A stretch of 64,000 nucleotides of DNA from Achromobacter xylosoxidans A8 (GCF_000165835.1 NC_014640.1:2046001-2110000), one strand, 5' to 3'. Shown: positions 48,555-58,028, counted from the stretch's first letter. Notes: generated by a model not told the origin, from the letters alone. Translations and numbers: made by a program.

Positions 48555-48845
48555 ATGGCAACTCGCGTCAGACAATTCGTAATTCATGGCGTTACCGAAA
48601 GCGGTAGCCGCTTTCGCCCCAGCGATTGGGCGGAAAGGCTCGCCGGCGTAATGGCACAATTCCGGCCCGCCGGCTGTGCCGGTAACCACCTCACCTATTC
48701 GCCCTATGTGCTGCCCGTCGTGATCGACGGCGTGCGCGGGATCGTGGTCGATTTGCGTTTGCGCGATCTGGAACCGCTGGCGTACAAGTTCGTGGTGGAT
48801 TTCGCCCGCGACAACAACCTCAAGACGGAAGAGCGCGAAATCTAG
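48555..48845 (+). CDS. DUF3579 domain protein
   Basis: A 96-residue protein (MATRVRQFVIHGVTESGSRFRPSDWAERLAGVM...) of the DUF3579 family found almost only in betaproteobacteria beside argD. No membrane or catalytic motif. Divergent from argD, with its own terminator downstream. Function unknown. Confidence 0.88.
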   Translation: MATRVRQFVIHGVTESGSRFRPSDWAERLAGVMAQFRPAGCAGNHLTYSPYVLPVVIDGVRGIVVDLRLRDLEPLAYKFVVDFARDNNLKTEEREI

Positions 48846-48856
48846 CCGTCCAAACC

Positions 48857-48884
48857 AAAAAAGCGCCCGGACCGGGCGCTTTTT
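48857..48884. terminator. Bidirectional terminator
   Basis: AAAAGCGCCCGG, one-nt centre, CCGGGCGCTTTT; between DUF3579 (plus) and the GntR gene (minus). Confidence 0.88.
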
Positions 48885-48923
48885 CGTTGGGGGACGCGGC
48901 ACGCCCATCGGGCGGGCACGCTC

Positions 48924-49643
48924 CTACGTGCCGTATCGATCCAGGATCTTGCGGATGTCGCGCACGCCCTGGCCGTCCGCGGTCAGCAGGGCGCGCGCGG
49001 TTACCGATTCCAGGTGATGCTCCAGCAGGTGCAGCACGTGCTTCTCGTCGCGCGCGCGCAGGCCCGCGACGATCTCCATGTGTTCGCTGACCGCGCATTC
49101 GCTCGAATGCGGCCGGCCATACAGGGCCAGGATCAGCGAGCAGCGCGACACGATTTCATTCACGTAGCGCGCATACACCGCATTGCCCGACAGTTCCGCC
49201 ATCAGGATGTGGAATTCGCCTGACAGCCGGATCGACTCGTTGGTGCTGTTGCGCTTGCGGGCTTCTTCTTCCTGCGCCACGTGCTGCTCCAGCCGCGCCA
49301 GCCCCGCCTCGGTGATGTGCTGCAGCAGCCGGCGCGTCACGTCGCGTTCCAGGCAGCGGCGCGCCTCGAAGATGTCGTGCGCCTCTTCCAGGCTGGGGCG
49401 GGCCACCGCGGCGCCGCGGTTCGGCCGCAAATCCACCAGTCCTTCGCTGAACAGGCGTGTCAGCACGCTGCGGACGATGGTCCGGCTGACGCCGAAACGC
49501 TCGCCGATGATGTCCTCGGGCAGCTTGTCGCCGGGCAGCAGGGCCTGCTCGATGATGGCTCTGCGCAAATTTTTGTATACGATTTCGTTGCGGCTGATGT
49601 CTTTCTTGGCGGGCTCGTTGGCCGGCGGCGCGAGGGACTTCAT
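48924..49643 (-). CDS. GntR-family (FadR/FCD) transcriptional regulator
   Basis: Encodes 239 residues. N-terminal GntR winged helix (RRAIIEQALLPGDKLPEDIIGERFGVSRTIVRSVLTRL) and an all-helical FCD effector domain whose metal-site histidines appear in FHILM and the EHMEIV/LEHHLES segments. It probably represses the divergent racemase-transporter operon through the GTATAC sites around 49811 and 49867; another such site lies inside its own start region. Confidence 0.93.
   Translation of the reverse strand: MKSLAPPANEPAKKDISRNEIVYKNLRRAIIEQALLPGDKLPEDIIGERFGVSRTIVRSVLTRLFSEGLVDLRPNRGAAVARPSLEEAHDIFEARRCLERDVTRRLLQHITEAGLARLEQHVAQEEEARKRNSTNESIRLSGEFHILMAELSGNAVYARYVNEIVSRCSLILALYGRPHSSECAVSEHMEIVAGLRARDEKHVLHLLEHHLESVTARALLTADGQGVRDIRKILDRYGT
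49577..49582. promoter_or_regulatory. GTATAC operator-like site inside the regulator gene
   Basis: The stretch around GTATAC here is the reverse complement, over about 14 bp, of the one at 49805-49820. It lies in codons 20-27 of the GntR gene. It could serve as a third binding site or roadblock. Confidence 0.45.
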
Positions 49644-49804
49644 CTTCTTGTTGGCTCCTATGCCTGCGCGCTTTTCAGGGTGTTGGAATGGTCCGGCTGG
49701 CGCTGCCGGCGCACATTTTTCTTAGTGCAGGAAAGCATACTACATCGCAGGCTAAGGGTTAGCGATAGCTTGTCGCCGAGGCTGCGCGGAGTACATTGGC
49801 GACA

Positions 49805-49877
49805 TAAATCGTATACAAATTTTTATACAAAACAATTGGGATTGTCTGAGAACAGCCTTTTTGTTTGTATACAAATA
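49805..49877. promoter_or_regulatory. GntR operator cluster upstream of the racemase-like gene
   Basis: Contains AATCGTATACAAA at about 49807-49819, TTTATACAAAA at 49823-49832, and the perfect 12-bp palindrome TTTGTATACAAA at 49864-49875. FCD-type GntR proteins bind palindromes of the T-x-G-T...A-C-x-A type, which these match. The last site sits 18 nt before the ATG of the first operon gene, so binding would block transcription or initiation. Confidence 0.7.
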
Positions 49878-49892
49878 AACAAAGGCTGATCC

Positions 49893-50648
49893 ATGTCCGC
49901 TGTACCCCAGGCCGCCGCAACCGAGCTGTCCCTTTCCTTGCCTTACCGCCTGCTGGTGGTCAACGGCAACACCACGTCCGACCTGACGACCAGCCTGGCC
50001 AGCCAGGCCGAGGCTTTTTATGGGAATACGGTCCGCATCCAGGCGGTCACCGCGGCTTTCGGCCCGGCCTACATCGCCAGCCGCGCGGAAGCGGCCATTG
50101 CCGCCCATGCGGTACTGGACATCGTGGAACGGGCGGCCGGCGAGGCGCCGGACGGCGGGTTCGACGCCTGCCTGCTGGCCTGTTTCGGTGAACCCGGCAT
50201 CGGTGCGGTGCGCGAACGCCTGGACGTGCCCGTGGTGGGCATGGCCGAGGCCTCGATCATGAGCGCCATGCAGCGCGGCGACCGCTACGCCATCGTGACG
50301 GTGGGGCAGCGCTGGCCCGGCATGCTGCGCGAACAGATCCGCCAACTGGGGCTGGAGTCCCGCTGCGCCGGCATCCTGGCCTTGCCGGGCAATGCCCTGG
50401 ACTACGTGTCACGTTCGGCCGAGTCGGCGCTGCAGGTCAGCCGGGCGCTGGACGCGGCCGTGGCGCAGGGCGCGGACGTCGTGATCGTGGCGGGGGCCGC
50501 GCTGGCGGGCTACCTGCCCAGCCTGCCGCGCCTGCCGGCCGTGCCCATCATCGATTCCTACCGCGCCGCCCTGGCCCAGGCGCTGGCGCTGGCGTCCCTG
50601 GAGCGCGCGCAGCGGCTGTCGCTGATCCGCCCGGACGCGCATTCCTAG
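49893..50648 (+). CDS. Asp/Glu/hydantoin racemase family protein
   Basis: Encodes 251 residues. VVNGNTTSDLT (usual family start VNPNTS), ACFGEPGIGAVRERLDVPVVGMAEAS with Cys97, and VVIVAGAALAGYLP. In true hydantoin or Asp/Glu racemases a second catalytic cysteine sits in the last segment (VLGCAGM); here it is Ala/Gly. So it may be a racemase-fold enzyme with a single cysteine, as in the arylmalonate decarboxylase branch, or an inactive member. First gene of the ABC/amidohydrolase operon. Confidence 0.85.
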   Translation: MSAVPQAAATELSLSLPYRLLVVNGNTTSDLTTSLASQAEAFYGNTVRIQAVTAAFGPAYIASRAEAAIAAHAVLDIVERAAGEAPDGGFDACLLACFGEPGIGAVRERLDVPVVGMAEASIMSAMQRGDRYAIVTVGQRWPGMLREQIRQLGLESRCAGILALPGNALDYVSRSAESALQVSRALDAAVAQGADVVIVAGAALAGYLPSLPRLPAVPIIDSYRAALAQALALASLERAQRLSLIRPDAHS

Positions 50649-50722
50649 TTTTTTCGTCTTACCCACCGCGCCGGGCACGACCCCGGCGAGTTCAGACCGA
50701 TACACAAGGGAGAGTTGCAGCC

Positions 50723-52300
50723 ATGAAGACTTTGCTCAAGTGGACCGCGGGCGCCGTGATCGCGCTGTCGGCCATGACGGGGGCCAGCGCCGCCAACACG
50801 CTGAAGTGGGGCGCCGCCCGGGACCTGGACTCGCTGGATCCGTACTCCTACGGCAGCACCTTCAACCTGGCGTTCCTGAACCATGTATATGAAGCGCTGA
50901 TCCGCTATGACGACAAGTTCAACATCACGCCCGCGCTGGCGGAGTCCTGGGAGACGCCGTCTCCCACGGTGCTGCGCTTTCATTTGCGAAAAGGGGTGAA
51001 GTTCCACAACGGCGCGCCGTTCTCGGCGGATGACGTGGTGGCGTCGATGACCCGGGTCTCGGACGAGGCCTCGCCCTTGAAGGGCAATCTGCCGGCCTTC
51101 AAGGCGGTGCGCAAGGTGGACGACTACACGGTCGACATCGAAATGACGCATCCGTATCCGCTGATGCTCAACGACCTGACGAACATCTTCATCTTCAACC
51201 GCCAATGGCTGGTCGACAACAACAGCTTGAAGCCGACCGATGCGGCCAAGAAGATCGAAGGCTACGCCACCCACAACGCCAACGGCACCGGCCCCTTCAA
51301 GGTGGAGTCGTACCGCCCGGACACGCGCACCGTGCTGGTGGTCAACCCCGGCTGGTGGGACCAGCCGAAGCACAATCTGGATCGCATCGAATTCACGCCG
51401 ATCGCCTCTGCGCCCACCCGGGTGGCTGCGCTGCTGTCGGGCGACATCAATTTCACAGAGAACGCGCCGCTGCAGGATCTGGACCGCTTGCGCGCGGCGT
51501 CCAACGTCAAGGTGCTGGCCTCGACCGAGTTGCGCACCCTGTACTTCGGCTTCAACCTGGGCGACAAGCTGGTCGGCTCCAACATCACCGACAAGAATCC
51601 GCTGAAGGACCTGAAAGTGCGCCAGGCGCTGTACATGGCGCTGTCGCCGGAGCTGATTCAGAAGCGCGTGATGCGCGGCCTGTCGCGCACCACTGGCGCG
51701 CTGGTGGCGCCGTCCATTCCGGGCTACGAGCCCAAACAGGAAGAGCGCCTGCCGTTCGACGCCGCGCGCGCCAAGAAGCTCTTGGCCGAGGCCGGCTATC
51801 CGGATGGATTCACGCTGTCGCTGCTGTGTTCGAACGACATGTTCGTCAACGAAGAGGAGATCTGCCAGGCCGCCGCCTCGATGTGGGCGCGCATCGGCGT
51901 GAAGGCCTCGCTGGCCAGCGGCCCGCGCTCCTTGCAGAACCCGAAGCGCTCGCGCGGCGAGTTCGACATCACCATCCACGGCTGGGCCAACGAACCGCAG
52001 ATCGACGCGCTGTCCATCCTGCTGCAGGTGATGCACAGCCGCAGCGGCCCGGCCGGTGTCTTCAACTGGGGCCAGTGGGGCGACCCGGGGCTGGACGCCA
52101 GGATCGACGCGGCCGCGGCCGAAATGGACCGTCCCAAGCGGGTACAGATGATGGCCGACGTGCTGCAGACGCTGCATGACGACGCGCGTTTCCTGCCGCT
52201 GCACCAGCAGCCGATGGCCTGGGCCGTGGGCAAGAACGTGGGCGAGGTGCTGCAGATGCCGGACAACAAGGCGCGCCTGTGGACCGTGCGCATGCAGTGA
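50723..52300 (+). CDS. Peptide-type ABC transporter substrate-binding protein
   Basis: A 525-residue SBP_bac_5 protein. Signal peptide MKTLLKWTAGAVIALSAMTG then ASAA; mature start NTLKWGAARDLDSLDPYS. Binds peptides or other nitrogen compounds for the DppBCDF-like transporter that follows. Family hallmarks YEALIRYDDKFNITPALAESWE and FHNGAPFSADDVV are present. Ligand not predictable from sequence; a spaced AAGGGAGAG ribosome site. Confidence 0.93.
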   Translation: MKTLLKWTAGAVIALSAMTGASAANTLKWGAARDLDSLDPYSYGSTFNLAFLNHVYEALIRYDDKFNITPALAESWETPSPTVLRFHLRKGVKFHNGAPFSADDVVASMTRVSDEASPLKGNLPAFKAVRKVDDYTVDIEMTHPYPLMLNDLTNIFIFNRQWLVDNNSLKPTDAAKKIEGYATHNANGTGPFKVESYRPDTRTVLVVNPGWWDQPKHNLDRIEFTPIASAPTRVAALLSGDINFTENAPLQDLDRLRAASNVKVLASTELRTLYFGFNLGDKLVGSNITDKNPLKDLKVRQALYMALSPELIQKRVMRGLSRTTGALVAPSIPGYEPKQEERLPFDAARAKKLLAEAGYPDGFTLSLLCSNDMFVNEEEICQAAASMWARIGVKASLASGPRSLQNPKRSRGEFDITIHGWANEPQIDALSILLQVMHSRSGPAGVFNWGQWGDPGLDARIDAAAAEMDRPKRVQMMADVLQTLHDDARFLPLHQQPMAWAVGKNVGEVLQMPDNKARLWTVRMQ

Positions 52301-52362
52301 GGCCGCGGACCGCCGCCCGCCGGCGGTCCTGGGAATGACAGAGGTCTGAAGGGGAGCCGAAT

Positions 52363-53355
52363 ATGCTGGCGTTCATAGTAAGAAGGGTCTTCAACGCGGT
52401 CGGCGTCATGCTGGCGGTGGCGCTGCTGGCCTTCGTGATTTTCCGGTTCGTCGGCGACCCCGTCGACATGATGCTCAACGAGCAGGCCTCGCAGACGCAG
52501 CGCGACGAATTGCGCGAACGCCTGGGCCTGAATGCTTCGGTGGGCATGCAGTTCGTGCACTTCGTCACCAACGCGGCGCAGGGCGAGTTCGGTATCTCCT
52601 ACCGCAACCAGCAGGACGTGTTCGCGCTGGTGGCCGAACGCTTTCCGGCCACGTTCGAACTGGTCCTGATGGCGACCTTGCTGTCGCTGGTCATCGGCGT
52701 GCCGTTGGGCGTGCTGACCGCCATCTACCGCAAGTCGCGCCTGGCGCAGACGCTGCAGTTCGTTTCCATCCTGGGCATCTCGCTGCCGAGCTTCGTGGTG
52801 GGGATCATGCTGATCCTGATCTTTTCGGTGCAGCTGGGCTGGCTGCCGGGCTTCGGGCGCGGCGACACGGTGAAGATAGGCTGGTGGACCACCGGCCTGC
52901 TCACGCCCTCGGGCCGCGCCGCGCTGGTGCTGCCGTCGATCACGCTGGCGCTGTTCCAGATTACGTTGATCATGCGCCTGGTGCGGGCCGAGATGCTGGA
53001 GACGCTGCGCACCGAGTTCATCAAGTTTGCCCGCGCGCGGGGCTTGCCGGATCGCATCGTGCACTTTCGCCTGGCCCTGCGCAACTGCCTGATGCCGGTG
53101 ATCACGGTGACCGGCATGCAGATCGGCAACCTGATCGCCTTCGCGCTGATTACCGAAACGGTCTTCCAGTGGCCCGGCATGGGGCTGCTGTTCATCCAAT
53201 CGGTCATGTTCGTGGATATTCCCGTCATGGCCGCCTATCTGGTGATCGTGTCTTTCATCTTCGTGGCGCTGAACACGCTGGTGGACATGATGTACGGCGT
53301 GGTCGACCCGCGCCTGCGCAGCCAGCACGTCAAGGGAGGCGCCAATGCTCACTAA
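52363..53355 (+). CDS. ABC transporter permease (DppB type)
   Basis: A 330-residue permease with six membrane helices. Starts MLAFIVRRVFNAVGVMLAVALLAFVIFRFVGDP; the EAA-like loop is near FARARGLPDRIVHFRLALRNCLMPVI. Pairs with the next gene to form the channel. Overlaps it by 11 nt. Confidence 0.94.
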   Translation: MLAFIVRRVFNAVGVMLAVALLAFVIFRFVGDPVDMMLNEQASQTQRDELRERLGLNASVGMQFVHFVTNAAQGEFGISYRNQQDVFALVAERFPATFELVLMATLLSLVIGVPLGVLTAIYRKSRLAQTLQFVSILGISLPSFVVGIMLILIFSVQLGWLPGFGRGDTVKIGWWTTGLLTPSGRAALVLPSITLALFQITLIMRLVRAEMLETLRTEFIKFARARGLPDRIVHFRLALRNCLMPVITVTGMQIGNLIAFALITETVFQWPGMGLLFIQSVMFVDIPVMAAYLVIVSFIFVALNTLVDMMYGVVDPRLRSQHVKGGANAH

Positions 53356-54292
53356 GCCATTTTCCGCAACGGGCCAGGGCCAGGGCTGGTTGGCCCGCTT
53401 CCTGCGCAGCGACCTGTGGTGGAGCCTGCGGCAGGACTACGTGGCCATGGGTGCCGGCATCGTGCTGCTGGCCGTCGTGCTGCTGGCGGTGTTCGCGCCC
53501 TGGATCGCGCCGCAGAATCCCTACGACCTGGCGCAGCTGGACCTGCTGAACGCGGAGTTGCCGCCGGTCTGGGAGGCCGGCTCGGACCCGCAATTCCTGC
53601 TGGGCACGGACACGCAGGGCCGCGATGTCTGGTCCGCCATCCTGTACGGCTCGCGCATGTCGCTGGTGATCGGGCTGGCCACGGTGGTGCTGTCCCTGGC
53701 CATCGGGCTGCTGGTGGGGCTGGCAGCAGGCTATTTCGGCGGTTGGGTCGACAACGCGCTGATGCGCCTGGGCGACACGCTGCTGAGCATCCCGACGATC
53801 CTGGTCGCGATCCTGGTGACGGCGGTGTTCCGCCAGTTGCTGCCACCCGGCATGCGTGAAACCCTGTCGGCGGTGATCCTGATCCTGGCCATCTCCATGA
53901 CCAACTGGGTGCAGTACGCCCGTACGGTGCGGGCCTCGGCCCTGGTGGAACGCGGCAAGGAATATGTACAGGCGGCGCGCCTGATCCGCGTGAGTTCGCT
54001 GCGCATCATGCTGACGCACATCCTGCCCAACACGCTGACGCCGGTCATGGTGACGGCCACCCTGAACCTGGGCCTGGCGATCCTGATCGAGGCCACGCTC
54101 AGCTTCCTGGGGGTGGGCATGCCGCCTACCGAGCCTTCGCTGGGCACGCTGATCCGCCTGGGCAACCAGTTCCTGTTTTCGGGGCAGTGGTGGGTGGTGG
54201 TGTTTCCCGCGCTGTACCTGAGCCTGATCGTGCTGGTGGTGAACCTGCTGGGCGACTGGCTGCGCGACGCCCTGAATCCCCGTTTGCGCTGA
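53345..54292 (+). CDS. ABC transporter permease (DppC type)
   Basis: A 315-residue permease. An N-terminal helix followed by PQFLLGTDTQGRDVWSAILYGSRMSL, the DppC/OppC signature, and the loop YVQAARLIRVSSLRIMLTHILPNTLTPVMV. Starts within the previous permease gene. Confidence 0.94.
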   Translation: MLTKPFSATGQGQGWLARFLRSDLWWSLRQDYVAMGAGIVLLAVVLLAVFAPWIAPQNPYDLAQLDLLNAELPPVWEAGSDPQFLLGTDTQGRDVWSAILYGSRMSLVIGLATVVLSLAIGLLVGLAAGYFGGWVDNALMRLGDTLLSIPTILVAILVTAVFRQLLPPGMRETLSAVILILAISMTNWVQYARTVRASALVERGKEYVQAARLIRVSSLRIMLTHILPNTLTPVMVTATLNLGLAILIEATLSFLGVGMPPTEPSLGTLIRLGNQFLFSGQWWVVVFPALYLSLIVLVVNLLGDWLRDALNPRLR

Positions 54293-54316
54293 GCACGAAC
54301 CGACAAGAGTAGAACC

Positions 54317-55510
54317 ATGGAAAACGCAACGCTATATACCCAAGTCCGCCCGGCGGGTGGCGAGATGACCTCGGTGCTGGTGCGCGACGGCCGCATCCAG
54401 GCGCTGGGCGGACCCGCGCCCGCCGGGGTGGAGATCCTGGACGGAGGCGGCGCGCTGATGCTGCCCGGCCTGATCGATGCCCACGCGCACTTGGACAAGA
54501 CCATGTACGGCATGCCTTGGTACCGCAACGAGGTCGGCCCGCGCCTGATCGACAAGATCGAGAACGAGCGCGCCGAGAAGAAGCGCCTGGGCATCGACCC
54601 CTACCGCCAGTCGGCGCGCCAGCTGGTGATGTCGATTGGCGACGGCACCAGCCACATCCGCAGCCATGTGGACGTGGACACGGACATCGGGCTGGGGGCG
54701 ATCGAAGGGGTGATGCGTGCGCGCGAACAGTACCGCGACCAGATCGATGTGGAGATCGTCGCGTTCCCGCAGAGCGGGCTGTTGATCCGGCCCGGCACGC
54801 TGGAACTGATGGACGAGGCCCTGCGCATGGGCGCGGAAGTGGTGGGCGGGCTGGACCCGGCCGGCATGGACCGCGATCCCAAGGGCCATCTGGACGCGAT
54901 CTTCGGCCTGGCCGAGAAGCACGGCAAGCCCATCGACATCCATCTGCACGAAGCGGGCGAATTGGGTGCGTTCTCGATGCAGATGACCATAGACCGGGTG
55001 CTGGCGCTGGGCATGCAGGGCAAGGTCACGCTGTCGCATTCCTTCTGTCTGGGCATGCCCGACACCCAGGCGGTGCAGGCCTTGACGGAAGGCTTGCTGA
55101 AGGCGGGCGTGCACATCATGACCACGGGTTCGGCCTCGCGGCCGGTGCCCAGCGTGGCGAAGCTGCACGCGGCCGGCGTCACCGTCTGCACGGGCAACGA
55201 CGGCATGCGCGATACCTGGGGTCCTTATGGCAAGCCCGACATGCTGGAGCGGACCATGCTGGTCGGCCTGCGCAACAACTTCCGCCGCGACGACGAACTG
55301 GATCTGGCGCTGCACGTGGCCACCTATGGCAATGCGCAGGTCATGGGACTGTCCGACTATGGCCTCGAGCCGGGTTGTCGCGCCGACTTCGTGCTGGTAG
55401 ACGCGGAGACGGTGGCCGAAGCGATTGTCTCGCGTCCGGTGCGCAAGCTGGTCGTCAAGGGCGGACGCGTGGTCGCGCGCGACGGCCGCGCGTTGGTGGA
55501 GGCGCCGTGA
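54317..55510 (+). CDS. Amidohydrolase (cytosine deaminase/CodA-like)
   Basis: Encodes 397 residues. Metal-site motifs are all present: HAHLDK with His56 and His58, HIRSHVDVD, HLHEAGE, HSFCLG and the Asp of GNDGMRDTWGPYG. This order (H-x-H, HxD, H, D) is that of CodA and the N-isopropylammelide group, which hydrolyse C-N bonds of cyclic amidines and imides. Actual substrate unknown; the presence of the ABC importer suggests an external compound. Confidence 0.88.
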   Translation: MENATLYTQVRPAGGEMTSVLVRDGRIQALGGPAPAGVEILDGGGALMLPGLIDAHAHLDKTMYGMPWYRNEVGPRLIDKIENERAEKKRLGIDPYRQSARQLVMSIGDGTSHIRSHVDVDTDIGLGAIEGVMRAREQYRDQIDVEIVAFPQSGLLIRPGTLELMDEALRMGAEVVGGLDPAGMDRDPKGHLDAIFGLAEKHGKPIDIHLHEAGELGAFSMQMTIDRVLALGMQGKVTLSHSFCLGMPDTQAVQALTEGLLKAGVHIMTTGSASRPVPSVAKLHAAGVTVCTGNDGMRDTWGPYGKPDMLERTMLVGLRNNFRRDDELDLALHVATYGNAQVMGLSDYGLEPGCRADFVLVDAETVAEAIVSRPVRKLVVKGGRVVARDGRALVEAP

Positions 55511-56997
55511 TGAGCGCGCCGCAAGGTCCCATCCTGCTGACCGCCCGCTGGGTGGTGGGCCACGAGAACGGCCGCCATTGCCTGTACGAGAACGGCGAGG
55601 TGGTGTTCGAGGGCGACCGCATCGTCTACGTCGGCCACCGCTACCCGGGGCCGGTGGCGCAACGCCGCGATTACGGCCGGGCGTTGATCGGCCCGGGTTT
55701 CGTCGACCTGGATGCGTTGTCCGACCTGGACACGACCATCCTGGGCTTCGACAATTCGCCCGCCTGGAAGAAGGGCCGCGTCTGGCCCGAGACCTATATG
55801 AAGCAGGGGCCGTACGAGATGTACACGGCGGCCGAACTGGCGTTCCAGAAGCGCTATGCCTTTGCCCAGCTGATACGCAACGGCATCACGACCGTGCTTC
55901 CGATCGCGTCGCTGTTCTACCGGGTGTGGGGCGAGACCCGCGACGAGTTCCTGTCGGCCGCCAACGCCGCCGGCGAGCTGGGCCTGCGCGTCTACCTGGG
56001 GCCGGCCTATCGCAGCGGCCATACCTATGTGGACGCGGGCGGCAAGATCCGCTGCCATTACGACGAGGCGCGCGGCATGGCGGGCCTGGCCGACGCGCTG
56101 GCTTTCTGCGACGAGATCGAAGGCCGGCACAACGGCCGCGTGCGCGCCATGCTGTCGCCCGACCGCATCGAGACCTGCACGCCGGCTTTGTTGCGCGCCT
56201 CGGCCGCAGCGGCTCGCGAGCGGAACATGCCGATCCGGCTGCATTGTTGCCAGTCGCGCCTGGAGTACGACCTGGTGCTGGAGAAGCACGGCATGAGCCC
56301 GCCGGAATGGCTGCAAAGCCTGGACTTCCTGTCGGAGCGCGCCTTGCTGCCGCACGGCACCTATGTATCGGGCTCGCGCCATATTGACCGGCCCGGGCGC
56401 GACCTGGAGATCATCCGCGACGCCGGCGCCAGCATCGTGCATTGCCCGCTGGTGTCGGGCCGTCACGGCGCCACGCTGGAATCGTTCGCGCGCTATCGCA
56501 AGCTGGGCGTGAACATCGGCATGGGCACGGACACCTGGCCGCCCGACATGGTGTTGAACATGCAGGTGGGGATGATGCTGTGCCGCGTGGCCGACGGCTC
56601 GACCGAGGCGGTCCGCTCCGAGGACTACTACGACGCCGCCACGGTGGGCGGCGCGGACGCGCTGGGCCGTCCGGACCTGGGCCGGCTGGCCGTGGGCGCC
56701 AAGGCCGACATCGTGGTGTTCGATTTTTCGCACGATCGCAACGGCCAGCTGATCGATCCCATCCAGACGCTGATGGTGAGCGGCAGCGGGCGCGACGTGT
56801 CACAGGTGGTGATCGACGGCCGCTTCGTGATGGTGGACGGGCGCATCCCCGGCTTCGATGCGCGCCTGGCGCAAGAGCAGGCGCAGACGCAGTTCGACGG
56901 GCTGGTGGCCCGCTATCCCGACCGCACCTGGGGCCATCCGCCGGCCGAGCAGATTTTCTCCTCCAGCTATCCGCGTCCCGCAAGGAGTTCGTCATGA
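55510..56997 (+). CDS. Amidohydrolase-superfamily protein lacking the HxH metal motif
   Basis: Encodes 495 residues, starting at the last base of the previous stop. The overall order follows the AtzA/TrzN-type amidohydrolases: composite beta-sandwich N-terminus, VGHENGRHCLY, GPGFVDLDALSDLD, the helical middle, RLHCCQSRLEYD, VHCPLVSGRHG and MGTDTWPPDM. At the place of the family's HxH there is Asp66-Leu-Asp68. The remaining His (LHCC, HG) and Asp (GTDT) are kept. Either metal binding is altered or it is a non-hydrolytic relative. Often annotated as chlorohydrolase family. Confidence 0.8.
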   Translation: MSAPQGPILLTARWVVGHENGRHCLYENGEVVFEGDRIVYVGHRYPGPVAQRRDYGRALIGPGFVDLDALSDLDTTILGFDNSPAWKKGRVWPETYMKQGPYEMYTAAELAFQKRYAFAQLIRNGITTVLPIASLFYRVWGETRDEFLSAANAAGELGLRVYLGPAYRSGHTYVDAGGKIRCHYDEARGMAGLADALAFCDEIEGRHNGRVRAMLSPDRIETCTPALLRASAAAARERNMPIRLHCCQSRLEYDLVLEKHGMSPPEWLQSLDFLSERALLPHGTYVSGSRHIDRPGRDLEIIRDAGASIVHCPLVSGRHGATLESFARYRKLGVNIGMGTDTWPPDMVLNMQVGMMLCRVADGSTEAVRSEDYYDAATVGGADALGRPDLGRLAVGAKADIVVFDFSHDRNGQLIDPIQTLMVSGSGRDVSQVVIDGRFVMVDGRIPGFDARLAQEQAQTQFDGLVARYPDRTWGHPPAEQIFSSSYPRPARSSS

Positions 56998-58028
56998 TGG
57001 CCATCGTACCCAACACCGTGCAGCCGCCGGCCGCCGCCAACACCGCGCCGACCCTGTCCGTGCGCGGCCTGTCGGTCGAGTTCCCGACGCGCCACGGCGT
57101 CCTGGTCGCCACACGCGACATCAGTTTCGACATCCAGCCGGGCGAGATCCTGGGCATGGTCGGCGAATCCGGAGCCGGCAAGTCGCTGACCGGCATGGCG
57201 GTGATCGGCCTGCTGGAGCCGCCCGGGCGGCTGGGCGGCGGCGAGATCCACCTGGCGGGCAGGCGTATCGACAACCTGCCGCCCAAGGCGCGCCAGCGCC
57301 TGCGCGGCAAGGAGATCGGCGCGATCTTCCAGGATCCGCTGACCAGCCTGCATCCACTGTTCAGTGTGGGCGACCAACTGGTCGAGACGATCCGCCACCA
57401 TGACAAGGTGACGGCGCAGGCGGCGCGCCAGCGGGCGCTGGAGCTGTTGCTGGCCGTGGGCATCCCGGCGGCGGACAAGCGTATCGACCACTATCCGCAC
57501 CAGTTCTCCGGCGGCATGCGCCAGCGCGTGGTGATCGCGTTGGCCCTGGCGGCCCGGCCAGCGCTCATCATCGCCGACGAGCCCACCACGGCGCTGGACG
57601 TGTCGGTGCAGGCGCAGATCACGGCGCTCTTGCGGCGCCTTTGCCGCGAACAGGGCACGTCTGTGCTGCTGGTGACGCACGACATGGGCGTGATCGCCGA
57701 AACCGCGGATCGCGTGGCGGTGATGTACGCGGGCCGCATCGTCGAGATCGGACCAGTGCTGGACGTGCTGCGCCGCCCGGGCCATCCGTACACGCAGGGC
57801 CTGATGAATGCGATTCCCGGCCTGCGCCAGCGCGCTGCCCGGCTGAACCAGATCGACGGCGCCATGCCGCGCCTGCACGCCATGCCCGACGGCTGTGCTT
57901 TCCACCCGCGTTGCTCGATGGCGGGGCCGCGTTGCGGCCAGCAGCGCCCGCCGCTGGCCGCATCTCCGGCCGGCGCCACCGTCAGCGCCTGCTGGCTGCA
58001 TCAAGGAGGAGTCGCCCATGCCGCTTAA
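56994..58028 (+). CDS. ABC transporter ATP-binding protein (DppD type)
   Basis: Encodes 344 residues. Walker A GESGAGKS, Q-loop FQDPLTSLHP, signature FSGGMRQRVVIALAL, Walker B LIIADEPTTALD, H-loop VTHD and the C-terminal oligopeptide extension with the cysteine-rich CAFHPRCSMAGPRC (4Fe-4S-like motif common in DppD/OppD). Overlaps the amidohydrolase stop (ATGA). Confidence 0.95.
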   Translation: MMAIVPNTVQPPAAANTAPTLSVRGLSVEFPTRHGVLVATRDISFDIQPGEILGMVGESGAGKSLTGMAVIGLLEPPGRLGGGEIHLAGRRIDNLPPKARQRLRGKEIGAIFQDPLTSLHPLFSVGDQLVETIRHHDKVTAQAARQRALELLLAVGIPAADKRIDHYPHQFSGGMRQRVVIALALAARPALIIADEPTTALDVSVQAQITALLRRLCREQGTSVLLVTHDMGVIAETADRVAVMYAGRIVEIGPVLDVLRRPGHPYTQGLMNAIPGLRQRAARLNQIDGAMPRLHAMPDGCAFHPRCSMAGPRCGQQRPPLAASPAGATVSACWLHQGGVAHAA

